A DNA stretch of 64,000 bases from Portibacter marinus (GCF_021533195.1 NZ_JAJNKB010000001.1:953656-1017655); one strand, 5' to 3'. Shown: positions 28,403-37,620, counted from the stretch's first letter. Program-made: numbers and translations. The notes: a model not told the origin generated them from the letters alone.

Positions 28403-28640
28403 CTGGCAAATGGAATTTGCCAGTCCCATAGCAGAGTACTGAATTGGGGAGTTGTTGCTTTAGCAGCAAGTAAGGCTAACCTGTTATTTTAACCCTTTTC
28501 TTTTTCTGGCAAATGGAATTTGCCAGTCCTATAGCAGAGTACTGAATAGGGGACATGTCATTATAGCAGCAAGAAAGGTTCACCAGTACATTTGATCCTT
28601 CTTTGCATCTGGCAAATGGAATTTGCCAGTCCCGTAGGCT
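28403..28640. repeat. 103-bp tandem repeat with palindromic heads (2.3 copies)
   Basis: Three identical 21-base near-perfect palindromes (CTGGCAAAT...ATTTGCCAG) start at 28403, 28506 and 28609, exactly 103 bases apart, each followed by TCC. The first two heads are followed by similar 80-base tails (GCAGAGTACTGAAT, then AGCAGCAAG). The third breaks off after about 30 bases. The rest of the 460-base gap between hppD and cysE shows no gene. Related inverted copies are at 1191-1320. Confidence 0.85.
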
Positions 28641-28807
28641 GACTACCGTAATTGCACTATCCTACCAGTCCCAAGACAAAATTTCACTTGCACCGCCTCA
28701 ACCTATAATATCTTCATAAATCCCCTTCTCCCGCACCACCTCCTGACACCCCAATCAATATTAGGCTTCATTTTTGAACTATATCATCACACAATTATTT
28801 ATCTTCT

Positions 28808-29647
28808 ATGAATAAGAAATTTCTAGAAAAACTCTTGGAAGCACATAGACTGTGCTCGGACTGCCCCACCCCAATGGAAATCGTAGCGTTTTTTAAGGAC
28901 CTTACAGGCGCCCTTTATATGGACTACGCCAAACAAAGCTTCTATTCCACAGAGCAAATTCAGGCTTACCTTAATGACCTGGAAAAAACCTTCGCCGGTT
29001 TGCTGGTTAGAAATCCCGATAATGACTTTACAAAAGTCAATGAAATGGCAGCCCATTTTTTCCAGGAGTTACCCACCATCTACGACTTATTGGAGAAAGA
29101 TATTACTGCAATCTTTGAAGGTGACCCAGCCGCCAAATCCAGAAGAGAAGTGATCCGCTCTTACCCCGGATTCTATGCGACCATGGTTTACCGCATTGCA
29201 AATCTTATGCAAAAGCAAAATGTAAAAGACATACCCAGAATTCTTACAGAATATGCACATTCTAAAACTGGAATTGACATCAATCCGGGAGCAGAAATAG
29301 GCGCCTACTTTTGTATCGACCACGGAACAGGAGTTGTTATTGGAGAAACTGCAGTCATTGGTGAACATTGCAAAATATACCAGGGTGTCACCCTTGGTGC
29401 CCTTAGCGTAGATAAGTCAGATGCCAACAAGAAAAGGCACCCTACCCTCGAAGATGGTGTAATCATTTATGCAAATGCCACCATACTTGGTGGAAATACC
29501 ATCATCGGTGAAAACTCAATCATAGGCGGAAACGTGTGGATTACCAAATCAGTCCCTGCCAATACCAAACTCTACTACCGAGCAAATCTTCAGGATGGTA
29601 AAGGAAGTGCGGTAGATACCTATGTGATCAAAGAAACCAGGTCTTGA
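28808..29647 (+). CDS. cysE: serine O-acetyltransferase
   Basis: 279 residues. A helical N-terminal domain (SYPGFYATMVYRIAN...) is followed by a left-handed beta-helix of hexapeptide repeats (PGAEIGAYFCIDHGTGVVIGETAVIG, GVTLGALS, ILGGNTIIGENSIIGGNVWI). HGTGVVIGET holds the catalytic His region. The enzyme acetylates L-serine with acetyl-CoA, the first step of cysteine synthesis. The cysteine synthase gene begins 1 base after its stop, so the two form an operon. The ATG at 28808 leaves a full N-terminal domain. Confidence 0.93.
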   Translation: MNKKFLEKLLEAHRLCSDCPTPMEIVAFFKDLTGALYMDYAKQSFYSTEQIQAYLNDLEKTFAGLLVRNPDNDFTKVNEMAAHFFQELPTIYDLLEKDITAIFEGDPAAKSRREVIRSYPGFYATMVYRIANLMQKQNVKDIPRILTEYAHSKTGIDINPGAEIGAYFCIDHGTGVVIGETAVIGEHCKIYQGVTLGALSVDKSDANKKRHPTLEDGVIIYANATILGGNTIIGENSIIGGNVWITKSVPANTKLYYRANLQDGKGSAVDTYVIKETRS

Positions 29648-29648
29648 T

Positions 29649-30527
29649 ATGAAACTACTTGAACTAATTGGAAATACACCACTAGTCCGTATCCAGCATT
29701 TAAACCCAAATCCTAATGTCATCGTTTATGGTAAATTAGAAGGCAACAACCCGGGAGGAAGTGTAAAAGACCGCGCTGCCTTTGGTATGATCAGCGAAGC
29801 GCTCAAGCGGGGAGATATTAAAAAGGGTGATCGCCTTGTAGAGGCCACAAGCGGAAACACAGGGATTGCACTGGCTATGATTGCAGGCCAAATGGGACTA
29901 AACATGACGTTATTAATGCCTGCAAAAGCCACTCAGGAACGTGTTGATACCATGAGAGCGTACGGAGCGACTGTTATTCTCACAGATGAAGATAAAACCA
30001 TAGAGTACTCCAGAGAAGTAGCCGATCAAATGGTAGCTGATGAGGGTTATATCATGCTTAATCAGTTTGCTAATCCTGATAATTATGGAATGCATTACAA
30101 AACTACAGGACCTGAAATTTATCGCGATACCGATCATAAAGTGACTCATTTTGTAAGTTCAATGGGCACTACAGGAACCATCATGGGTGTTTCTCGTTAT
30201 TTGAAAGAGCAAAACCCTGATATTCAGATAATTGGTTGCCAACCGACTGATGGGTCATCCATTCCGGGAATCAGAAGGTGGAGTCCTGAATTTCTACCCA
30301 AAATTTTTGAGCCCGAAAGAGTGGATCGAATTTTCGATGTTTCAGAGGAGGAAGCTATTGAAATGACTAGAAACTTAGCTACAAAGGAAGGTATATTCGC
30401 AGGTATGAGTTCAGGAGGAGCAATGAGTGCTGCACTTAAACTCGCAAAGGAATTGGAAGAAGGGATTATAGTTAGCATTGTTTGTGATCGTGGAGACCGC
30501 TACTTAAGTTCAGGACTATTTCAATAA
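29649..30527 (+). CDS. cysM: cysteine synthase, CysM type
   Basis: 292 residues, a fold-type II PLP enzyme. The PLP Lys is in GGSVKDRAA (about residue 40), the substrate loop in EATSGNTGIAL, and the phosphate-binding glycine loop in SSMGTTGTIMG. The stretch PGIRRWSPEFLPKIF is the CysM (isozyme B) signature, which CysK lacks. It uses O-acetylserine and sulfide, or thiosulfate in characterised CysM enzymes, to make cysteine. It is translationally coupled to cysE. Confidence 0.92.
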   Translation: MKLLELIGNTPLVRIQHLNPNPNVIVYGKLEGNNPGGSVKDRAAFGMISEALKRGDIKKGDRLVEATSGNTGIALAMIAGQMGLNMTLLMPAKATQERVDTMRAYGATVILTDEDKTIEYSREVADQMVADEGYIMLNQFANPDNYGMHYKTTGPEIYRDTDHKVTHFVSSMGTTGTIMGVSRYLKEQNPDIQIIGCQPTDGSSIPGIRRWSPEFLPKIFEPERVDRIFDVSEEEAIEMTRNLATKEGIFAGMSSGGAMSAALKLAKELEEGIIVSIVCDRGDRYLSSGLFQ

Positions 30528-30594
30528 TAAAGCGGGGTAATCCCACCTAAAAATTGAAAATCTTACTTAACATTGAGAGCAAGGGAGCGCTTAC

Positions 30595-30623
30595 GATCTG
30601 ATTCAATGATATAATATCAGATC
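30595..30623. other. inverted repeat between convergent genes
   Basis: GATCTGAT (30595-30602) and ATCAGATC (30616-30623) form an 8-bp stem with a 13-base loop. It lies between the convergent cysM and DUF2141 genes, where a terminator is expected, but no T run follows on either strand. Confidence 0.4.
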
Positions 30624-30639
30624 ATTGCAGTAACCTATA

Positions 30640-31071
30640 TTATTTCATTTTTATCTCTATGCGCTCATCACCATCTACCTGGATTGCACATTCTTCAAAG
30701 GTAGGTGCCCTGAACCATATTCCTGGATTTTTAGAAAAAGCATAAGGCTCTTTGGGCCAACCAAAAAAGTTGACATCCATCTTTCCGTTTCGGTTCAGAT
30801 CATGGACCAATGCCATGGCATATTGACCTTTTTCATTTACTTTGAATTGGCAATTCACCGTACTTCCATCAACAGGTACAATCCTGAAATCCATAATGTC
30901 CTTTTCACTTAGAAATTCCTCATTTGAAGAATAAATTGCAATTCTAATATCTCCTTCCATCTTATTAATTCCCGTAATCGCAACATCTACTTTATATTCT
31001 GAAATACTCATTTCAGCAACATTTTCATTAAAAGGTAGAAAGCTAACCATCCAAAATATTATACCTATCAT
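30640..31071 (-). CDS. DUF2141 domain-containing exported protein
   Basis: 143 residues. A hydrophobic N-terminus (MIGIIFWMVSFLPF) is probably a signal peptide. The remaining 110 residues match DUF2141: VDVAITGINKMEGDIRIAIYSS, GQYAMALVHDLNRNGKMDVNFFGWPKEPYAFSKN, then a final beta strand. The family is a periplasmic beta-sandwich of unknown function. The gene is divergent from the FixL-like kinase with a 99-base gap. Confidence 0.85.
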   Translation of the reverse strand: MIGIIFWMVSFLPFNENVAEMSISEYKVDVAITGINKMEGDIRIAIYSSNEEFLSEKDIMDFRIVPVDGSTVNCQFKVNEKGQYAMALVHDLNRNGKMDVNFFGWPKEPYAFSKNPGIWFRAPTFEECAIQVDGDERIEIKMK

Positions 31072-31170
31072 AGCATTAGAACAACATAGTAGCTGCTTAT
31101 GATCACCCTTAAAAGTTAAATTTTATAAAAAAGTCGCAAGCATTGACAAGGTAACTCCTAAATTCATGAC

Positions 31171-32394
31171 ATGAAACAGGATCAGGAATTTGTACTCAGA
31201 CTAAATGCAATTATAGAAACTGCTATAGATGGCATCATCACCATTGACGCCCAAGGCATCATTGAAACCGTTAACCATGCAGTATCCACGCTGTTTCAAT
31301 ATAGTAAGGAAGAGATGATTGGCAATAACATATCCATGCTTATGCCTGAACCTGACCGAAGCCAGCATGATCGTTATATTTCAAACTACCTTTCAACCAA
31401 GGTGGCTAAGATTATTGGCATAGGTCGCGAGGTACAAGGCAAAAAGAAGGATGGAACTGTATTCCCGTTTAGACTAGCAGTCAGTGAAGTCATTCTCAAT
31501 GACCGCATCATATTTACAGGCATTGTTCATGATCTATCTGAAACCAAAGAGGCCCAGGAAGAATTAAGAAATCTTAACAATCAATTAGAACACAAGATCG
31601 CGGAAAGAACGGATGAATTAGAAAAAGCCATTAATCGACTGATCAAAACCAATCGCAAACTTGAGAAGAGCGAGGAAGCATTGACTGAAGCGCTCCAATC
31701 TGAAAAACAGACCAATGAGTTGAAGTCCAGATTCATAACAACAGCATCTCATGAATTTAGAACGCCATTGAGCACCATCCTATCATCAGCCAGTCTTATT
31801 GGAAGATATACTACTGAAGATCAGCAACCCCAGAGACTACGGCACATCGAAAAAATCAAAAATTCTGTAAATCACCTCACTGGAATATTAAACGATTTTC
31901 TAGATCTTTCTAAACTAGAAGAAGGTAAAATAAATCTACAAGTTGAAGAACTTCCTTTGAATACGATCGTCCGAAGTATTTTTTCAGAACTTGATGGCAT
32001 GAAGAAAGATGGGCAAAAGCTGGTAATGGAAGCCCCGGATGACATCAAAATTATTACAGATAAAAAAACATTGCGAAACACACTGTTCAACTTGCTTTCC
32101 AATGCCATAAAATATTCAGAACAGGGATCAATTGTGGTTACAATTAAGCCTTTACCTGAACAAATCGAAATTTCTATTAAGGACGATGGCATGGGTATTC
32201 CTGTAACGGAACAGGATTACTTGTTTGAGCGATTTTTCAGAGCGTCTAATGTAGAAAACATACAAGGAACCGGTCTGGGCCTAAGCATTGTCAACCGTTA
32301 TATTCAGCTGTTAAAAGGCAGTATCACCTTTGAGAGTAAAGAGAATGTGGGGACCGAATTCTATATCCGACTACCCCACATATTAGAAATATAA
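31171..32394 (+). CDS. FixL-like PAS sensor histidine kinase
   Basis: 407 residues, no membrane segment. An N-terminal PAS domain (about 8-125) closely follows rhizobial FixL: GNNISMLMPEP, QHDRYISNY, IIGIGREVQGKKKDGTVFPF and FTGIVHDLSE. His66 aligns with the haem-ligand His of Bradyrhizobium FixL, and Arg86 with its oxygen-contact Arg220. The FixL Arg206 and His214 positions are Asn and Lys here. A coiled coil (about 130-180) leads to a HisKA domain with phospho-His194 (ASHEFRTPL) and a HATPase domain (N box LLSNAIKYS, DDGMGIP, GTGLGLSIVN). It is probably a cytoplasmic haem-based oxygen sensor. No response regulator is adjacent; the cbb3 oxidase operon follows, and a REC-Crp protein lies 17 kb away. 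Haem binding is predicted, not shown. Confidence 0.85.
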   Translation: MKQDQEFVLRLNAIIETAIDGIITIDAQGIIETVNHAVSTLFQYSKEEMIGNNISMLMPEPDRSQHDRYISNYLSTKVAKIIGIGREVQGKKKDGTVFPFRLAVSEVILNDRIIFTGIVHDLSETKEAQEELRNLNNQLEHKIAERTDELEKAINRLIKTNRKLEKSEEALTEALQSEKQTNELKSRFITTASHEFRTPLSTILSSASLIGRYTTEDQQPQRLRHIEKIKNSVNHLTGILNDFLDLSKLEEGKINLQVEELPLNTIVRSIFSELDGMKKDGQKLVMEAPDDIKIITDKKTLRNTLFNLLSNAIKYSEQGSIVVTIKPLPEQIEISIKDDGMGIPVTEQDYLFERFFRASNVENIQGTGLGLSIVNRYIQLLKGSITFESKENVGTEFYIRLPHILEI

Positions 32395-32411
32395 GTATAA
32401 GATTAGAACAT

Positions 32412-32630
32412 TTATGCTGCTGTCTTTTTACTTTCTAATGGGCTTATTTTAGCCACGGAAGTTTTCTTAAGATTTTTCTCAAACTTTACTCCCAGAATGG
32501 CAGATAGAAATACAGGAACTGCCAGTAAAGCAAGGAATGGAACGCTTAGTGTGAAGCTTAGTATCACTATAAGCATCATTAATGAGAATCTGTATAGTAC
32601 ATTGTCGAATGTTGTTTCAAAAGCTTTCAT
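32412..32630 (-). CDS. small two-helix membrane protein
   Basis: 72 residues from the ATG at 32630, which has an A/G-rich ribosome site (AAAGAAAGAATT) in front. A longer frame from 32696 exists but is less likely, because a TAAATTTG box lies between the two. One long or two short hydrophobic helices (LMMLIVILSFTLSVPFLALLAVPVFLSAILGV) are followed by a basic tail. No family recognised. It shares a divergent control region, including an FNR-like box, with the ccoI operon, so it may be part of the low-oxygen response. Confidence 0.6.
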   Translation of the reverse strand: MKAFETTFDNVLYRFSLMMLIVILSFTLSVPFLALLAVPVFLSAILGVKFEKNLKKTSVAKISPLESKKTAA

Positions 32631-32659
32631 AATTCTTTCTTTTCGGATTTTTAATACTC

Positions 32660-32667
32660 CAAATTTA
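32660..32667 (-). promoter_or_regulatory. -7 box for the small membrane protein gene
   Basis: TAAATTTG on the minus strand. It predicts a transcript start near 32655, about 63 bases from the centre of the FNR-like box at 32712-32725, close to a class I activator position. Confidence 0.5.
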
Positions 32668-32711
32668 TAGTCCTGAGGCAAGGCCTTTGATGACATAGAT
32701 CATTCACTGGA

Positions 32712-32725
32712 TTGACTTTAATCAA
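32712..32725. promoter_or_regulatory. FNR/FixK-like box in front of the cbb3 assembly operon
   Basis: TTGACTTTAATCAA fits TTGAT-N4-ATCAA with one change. Its centre (32718.5) is 41.5 bases before the start predicted by TAAATTTG at 32748-32755, the standard class II activator distance. Confidence 0.7.
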
Positions 32726-32747
32726 TGGTGCCTAGTAGAGATGACCA

Positions 32748-32755
32748 TAAATTTG
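32748..32755 (+). promoter_or_regulatory. -7 box of the ccoI operon
   Basis: TAAATTTG matches TAnnTTTG. The start of transcription is expected near 32760, five bases before the ATG of the 36-residue gene at 32765. No -33 TTG is seen, fitting an activator-dependent promoter. Confidence 0.6.
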
Positions 32756-32764
32756 AAAGAAAAA

Positions 32765-32875
32765 ATGTCCAGACATTCAACATTCAAAGGCATGATGTAC
32801 GCCACCGCCATTTTCCTACTGATATCCCTGCTTTTTTTGATAGGGATTTTAAGTCTGATCATTAATGTTGCTTAA
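32765..32875 (+). CDS. 36-residue membrane peptide leading the ccoI operon
   Basis: The short frame starts MSRHSTFKGMMYATAIFLL, continues through one hydrophobic helix and ends at 32875. It overlaps the start of ccoI by 11 bases, so translation of the two would be coupled. It lies directly after a predicted activator-dependent promoter. Such a short gene could be a real small membrane protein of the oxidase assembly pathway or a leader peptide. There is no recognised family. Confidence 0.5.
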   Translation: MSRHSTFKGMMYATAIFLLISLLFLIGILSLIINVA

Positions 32876-35258
32876 AGAACAAAAGGTAAATGTGCAGTGT
32901 ACCCATTGCGGAGATGCAATTGATACATCATATAATAAAAAGCTGAACTTCTGTTGTCAAGGGTGTGAGCAAATATATCATTTACTCCAGAGTCACCATT
33001 TAGCAACCTACTATAACATTGACAAATACCCTGGCATATCCGCAAAAGGGAAAATTTTGAAATCCTACGAATTTCTTGATGATGAAATTACAGCTGAAAA
33101 ATTGATATCATTCCGAAGCAAAGAAATCACGAAGATTCGATTTAATTTGCCTTCTATCCATTGTTCTTCTTGTCTTTGGCTGCTCGAAAATTTGCCGCGA
33201 CTACATTCTGGAATCAGACATTGCAAGGTTAACATACTTAGCAAGAACGTAGCCATCGATTATTCTCATTCTGAAATCTCCTTAAAAGAATTGGTTGAGC
33301 TTTTGGCAAAAATTGGGTATGAACCTGAGTTGAATTTTGCGTTTTTGAATGAAATTAAAGTTCAGAAATTTGATAGATCTTTAATCATAAAAATCGGAGT
33401 TGCCGGATTCTGTTTCGGTAATATTATGCTCTTGAGCTTCCCAGAATATTTGGGACTTCATGGTGCATTTAAATCTTATTTTCTAGGTTACATCAATATA
33501 CTTCTATCGCTACCGGTGCTGCTTTATGCAGGCCGAAACTATCTGGTGGATGCTTATAAAAATTTGGTCAATAGTCATCTTGGAATTCATTTTCCGCTGG
33601 CATTGGGAATGCTCGCTTTGTTTCTTAGAAGTGTGTATGAAATTACCTTCGGAGTTGGTGAAGGATATCTAGATAGCTTTTCTGGCTTTGTGTTTTTTCT
33701 TCTTTTAGGTCAATGGTATCAAAATAGAACTCAAAAACACTTGAATTTCGACAGAGACTACAGAAGTTACTTTCCTATTTCAGTAGATGTTCTGGACCAT
33801 GATGTCTTTAAATCCAAAACCATAGATCAAGTAAGAAAAGGGGACATTATCAGGGTACGAAACATGGAGATTATACCTTGTGATGGTAAGTTGCTTAGTA
33901 CCAACTGTCAGATCGATTATAGCTTTGTAACTGGAGAATCTGAAGTTCACCATAAAGAGAAAGGTGCCAAAATTTATGCCGGAGGACGACAAAAAGGAGC
34001 TGCCATTAAAATCAAGGTAACAAGATCTGTTGAGCAAGGATATCTGACTACGCTATGGAATGAGCAAGTTTTTAAGATTGACAAAAGCAGCAGCGCAACA
34101 CTACTGTTGGATAAAATTAGTAAGTATTTTTCTCTTGTTATTTTAACGATTGCCGTGCTGACTTTTATTTATTGGATAAATAAAGATACCTCTATTGCAT
34201 ATACCTCTTTAACCTCCGTATTAATTGTAGCCTGTCCATGTGCACTAGCCATCAGTGTCCCTTTCATTCTTGGAAATGCCATGAGAATCTTAGCTAAAAG
34301 AAAATTCTATGTCCGATCGATTCATACTATCGAAAAATTTGCTGATATCGACACCGTTATTTTTGACAAAACTGGTACGATCACCGAAAACAATGGATTA
34401 AAAGTAAGCTATTATGGTCAACCACTTAATTCCCATGATATGGATATGATCGTATCATTAACCAGCCATTCTAATCATCCCTTTAGCAAAGCAATAAGCC
34501 AACACTATCAAGGTGAACATTATCAGATAAGCGACTTTCAAGAAATCCCCGGACGAGGAATTATAGGGCGATATGGAAATTACAATGTGAGATTAGGATC
34601 AGGCCGTTTCATATTCAATAGTCCTAGCAGGGATAGCAGTAAATCATTTGTTGAAATTAATGGGCAGATCTATGGTTATTTCAAATTTAATAAAAGGCTG
34701 AGGTCTGGGATAAAAGAGCTTATTGGTACTCTCAAGCATTACAAATTAGCACTTTTATCAGGTGATGGAAGTTCTGAATTTGAGCGCATGCAGGGCTTGT
34801 TCCCCAAAGACGCAGAACTGCGATTTAATCAATCACCAAAAGATAAGTTAGCGTACATTAAAAATCTACAAAGTCAAGGACATAGTGTGATGATGATCGG
34901 TGATGGTCTCAATGACGCCGGTGCTCTTAAGCAAAGTGATATTGGAGTAGTGGTAGTGGAAGATAACAATAATTTCACGCCCGCATGTGATGTCATGATC
35001 TCAGCTGATCATTTGTTTCAATTAAAACGCGTGAATAGGTATTTTACGAAACTTCGACACTCACTCTATGGCGCTTTTGTGATTGCATTTCTTTATAATG
35101 TTATAGGCTTATCCTTTGCTGTTTCTGGCCAACTTTCACCCATCGTTGCAGCTATATTAATGCCTTTAAGCAGCATCACCATCATTCTATATTCCATACT
35201 GACCAGTAAAATATCTGCCTTCGTATTGAATCATGATGCTTATCAACCTAAAGAGTGA
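32865..35258 (+). CDS. ccoI: cbb3 oxidase assembly copper P-type ATPase
   Basis: 797 residues. A cysteine-rich N-terminus (CTHCGDAI...FCCQGC) is followed by a heavy-metal-associated domain with SIHCSSCLW. Eight membrane helices and the P1B-ATPase motifs follow: CPC in VACPCALAIS (about residue 457), the phosphorylation site DKTGT (about 502), SHSNHPFS for the HP motif, and GDGLNDAGAL (about 680). CcoI/FixI exports Cu(I) from the cytoplasm to supply the binuclear centre of cbb3 oxidase. The extra zinc-ribbon-like N-terminus is usual in Bacteroidota. ccoS and the oxidase genes follow in the same direction. Confidence 0.93.
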   Translation: MLLKEQKVNVQCTHCGDAIDTSYNKKLNFCCQGCEQIYHLLQSHHLATYYNIDKYPGISAKGKILKSYEFLDDEITAEKLISFRSKEITKIRFNLPSIHCSSCLWLLENLPRLHSGIRHCKVNILSKNVAIDYSHSEISLKELVELLAKIGYEPELNFAFLNEIKVQKFDRSLIIKIGVAGFCFGNIMLLSFPEYLGLHGAFKSYFLGYINILLSLPVLLYAGRNYLVDAYKNLVNSHLGIHFPLALGMLALFLRSVYEITFGVGEGYLDSFSGFVFFLLLGQWYQNRTQKHLNFDRDYRSYFPISVDVLDHDVFKSKTIDQVRKGDIIRVRNMEIIPCDGKLLSTNCQIDYSFVTGESEVHHKEKGAKIYAGGRQKGAAIKIKVTRSVEQGYLTTLWNEQVFKIDKSSSATLLLDKISKYFSLVILTIAVLTFIYWINKDTSIAYTSLTSVLIVACPCALAISVPFILGNAMRILAKRKFYVRSIHTIEKFADIDTVIFDKTGTITENNGLKVSYYGQPLNSHDMDMIVSLTSHSNHPFSKAISQHYQGEHYQISDFQEIPGRGIIGRYGNYNVRLGSGRFIFNSPSRDSSKSFVEINGQIYGYFKFNKRLRSGIKELIGTLKHYKLALLSGDGSSEFERMQGLFPKDAELRFNQSPKDKLAYIKNLQSQGHSVMMIGDGLNDAGALKQSDIGVVVVEDNNNFTPACDVMISADHLFQLKRVNRYFTKLRHSLYGAFVIAFLYNVIGLSFAVSGQLSPIVAAILMPLSSITIILYSILTSKISAFVLNHDAYQPKE

Positions 35259-35317
35259 TGTAAGTCATCAAATCGATACCAAGCCTCCACTATTTTGCAG
35301 CTTATTAAACGGAAAAT

Positions 35318-35479
35318 ATGAGAATCATTCTGGTCTTAATCATCATTAGTCTATTGCTCGCTATTGGGTTTCTTACCGCTTTTTTTTGGGCAGTTAACGA
35401 TGGTCAATACGATGATGATTTCACCCCTTCTATTAGAATATTATTCGATGATGAAAAACATCCTCAAAACAAGTTATAA
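35318..35479 (+). CDS. ccoS: cbb3 oxidase maturation protein CcoS
   Basis: 53 residues. A single N-terminal helix (MRIILVLIIISLLLAIGFLTAFFWAV in two parts) is followed by the typical NDGQYDD stretch and a short acidic tail. CcoS is needed for cofactor insertion into cbb3 oxidase in proteobacteria. It sits between ccoI and ccoNO, 11 bases before the latter. An ATG with GGAAAAT in front supports the start. Confidence 0.88.
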   Translation: MRIILVLIIISLLLAIGFLTAFFWAVNDGQYDDDFTPSIRILFDDEKHPQNKL

Positions 35480-35490
35480 TCAATTAATAC

Positions 35491-37620
35491 ATGTCTAATC
35501 TAGAAACATTTAAGTACGACGACAAGATTGTAAGAAATTTTGCCATAGCAACTTCTCTCTGGGGAGTAGTAGGTATGCTCGTTGGCTTACTTGCTGCATT
35601 GCAAATGGTATGGCCGGTTTTAAATTTTTCGGCTGAGACCTCTTTTGGACGAATCAGACCATTGCATACCAATGCCGTGATATTTGCCTTTGTCGGTAAT
35701 GGCATATTCATGGGCGTTTACTACTCACTTCAGCGTTTACTCAAAGCCCGTATGTACAGTGATTTCCTTTCCAAATTCAATTTTTGGGGCTGGCAAACCA
35801 TCATATTATTGGCTGCAGTGTCGCTTCCTTTGGGAATTACAAGTGCGCATGAGTACGCTGAGCTGGAATGGCCCATTGACATTTTAATTGCGTTGGTCTG
35901 GGTGGCCTTTGGAATCAATATGTTCGGCACTATTTTGAAAAGGAGGGAAAGCCACTTATATGTTGCCATATGGTTTTACATCGCTACCTGGGTGACGGTG
36001 ACTGTTCTTCATATTTTTAACAATCTGGAACTTCCGGTATCACTGGTGAAAAGTATTCCAGTTTTTGCGGGTGTCCAGGATGCTCTTATTCAATGGTGGT
36101 ATGGGCATAATGCAGTAGCCTTTTTTCTCACCACTCCGTATCTGGGGCTGATGTATTACTTTTTGCCTAAAGCTGCTAATCGCCCGGTCTATTCCTACAA
36201 ATTATCGATCATCCATTTCTGGGGTTTAATATTTATTTACATCTGGGCCGGACCTCACCATCTCCTATACACTTCCTTACCAGACTGGGCTCAGTCACTG
36301 GGAACTGTCTTCTCCATCATGTTGATAGCACCTTCTTGGGGAGGAATGTTAAACGGTTTACTCACGCTTCGTGGTGCATGGGACAGGGTAAGGCAAGACC
36401 CCATTTTAAAATTTATGGTGGTGGCTATTTCAGCATATGGTATGGCGACACTTGAAGGTCCCCTTCTATCTATCAAATCGATCAATGCAATCAGTCACTA
36501 TACGGATTGGACAGTTGCTCACGTACATGTAGGAACGCTGGGGTGGAATGGGATGATGACATTTGGAATCCTTTATTGGATCATTCCCAGACTGTATAAC
36601 ACCAAACTACATTCTGTCAAAATGGCCAATGCTCATTTCTGGATAGCGACTTTGGGTACCATATTCTATGTCATCCCACTTTACTGGGCGGGATGGACAC
36701 AAAGTTTAATGTGGAAGCAATTCGAACCGGATGGTTTATTGACATACGGTAACTTCCTGGAGACAGTTACTCAGATCATACCCATGTACATGCTGAGAGC
36801 CTTGGGTGGCGCCATCTATGTAGCAGGTGTGTTCATGATGGTATATAATCTGTGGAAAACTACCCGTAAAGGCAAAGTATCCGACCCAGAGGTTAGTGCT
36901 CCTCCTAAAGAAAAAATAGTTTCTGGAAAAGGTGAATATTGGCATAAGTGGATAGAAAAAAGACCGGTACAGATGCTCGTTGCCGCAACGGTATTGGTCA
37001 TGATAGGTGGACTTGTGGAGATTTTTCCTATGATCATCATTGATAAAAACGTTCCAAAAATTGAGAGTGTGACGCCCTATACACCATTGGAATTGGAAGG
37101 CCGAGACATCTATATTGCTGAAGGATGTCTGGGATGCCACTCCCAAATGATCCGTCCTTTCAGATCTGAAGCAGAGCGATATGGTGATTTTTCTAAATCC
37201 GGAGAGTTTATCTATGATCGACCTTTCTTATGGGGCTCGAAAAGGACCGGGCCTGATATTCATCGTGTAGGAAACAAGTATCCAGACAGCTGGCACTACA
37301 ATCACATGTTAGATCCAAATTCGATGTCTCCTGGCTCTATCATGCCTGCTTACCCCTGGTTATTTAAACGAAAAATCAATACCAAGTATACTGCAAAGAA
37401 GATCAGAACGCTTCAAATATTGAATACCCCTTATCCGGAAAATTATGCTGACATAGCTGTTAAGGACCTGGAATTGCAGGCGAAACAGATTACGGCCAAT
37501 TTGGAGTCGCAGGGTATAGAACAAGAGAATCTGGAGGACAAACAGATCATTGCTTTGATTGCCTACTTACAAAGACTAGGCACAGATGCGACACCTCAAA
37601 TTTTTGTTGAAGAAAAATAA
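35491..37620 (+). CDS. ccoN: cbb3-type cytochrome c oxidase, fused subunits I and II
   Basis: 709 residues. The first 470 or so are CcoN with many membrane helices and the metal-ligand His residues in RPLHTNAV, WWYGHNAVAFF (His and the crosslinked Tyr region), GPHHLLYTSLPDW and DWTVAHVHVGTLGWNG. The rest is CcoO: a membrane anchor and a c-type haem site CLGCHSQM near residue 546, with a methionine-containing MSPGSIMPAYPWL segment. The two subunits are separate in most proteobacteria but fused in Bacteroidota. It is the catalytic core of the high-affinity terminal oxidase. ccoQ begins 6 bases downstream. Confidence 0.94.
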   Translation: MSNLETFKYDDKIVRNFAIATSLWGVVGMLVGLLAALQMVWPVLNFSAETSFGRIRPLHTNAVIFAFVGNGIFMGVYYSLQRLLKARMYSDFLSKFNFWGWQTIILLAAVSLPLGITSAHEYAELEWPIDILIALVWVAFGINMFGTILKRRESHLYVAIWFYIATWVTVTVLHIFNNLELPVSLVKSIPVFAGVQDALIQWWYGHNAVAFFLTTPYLGLMYYFLPKAANRPVYSYKLSIIHFWGLIFIYIWAGPHHLLYTSLPDWAQSLGTVFSIMLIAPSWGGMLNGLLTLRGAWDRVRQDPILKFMVVAISAYGMATLEGPLLSIKSINAISHYTDWTVAHVHVGTLGWNGMMTFGILYWIIPRLYNTKLHSVKMANAHFWIATLGTIFYVIPLYWAGWTQSLMWKQFEPDGLLTYGNFLETVTQIIPMYMLRALGGAIYVAGVFMMVYNLWKTTRKGKVSDPEVSAPPKEKIVSGKGEYWHKWIEKRPVQMLVAATVLVMIGGLVEIFPMIIIDKNVPKIESVTPYTPLELEGRDIYIAEGCLGCHSQMIRPFRSEAERYGDFSKSGEFIYDRPFLWGSKRTGPDIHRVGNKYPDSWHYNHMLDPNSMSPGSIMPAYPWLFKRKINTKYTAKKIRTLQILNTPYPENYADIAVKDLELQAKQITANLESQGIEQENLEDKQIIALIAYLQRLGTDATPQIFVEEK

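Noticed and set aside
28403..28640. 103-bp repeats considered as CRISPR
   Set aside because: The parts between palindromes are similar to each other and there are only three heads; not spacers.
35256..35275. TGATGTAAGTCATCA before ccoS as another FNR box
   Set aside because: The half-sites are seven bases apart rather than four, so spacing does not fit FNR/Crp proteins.
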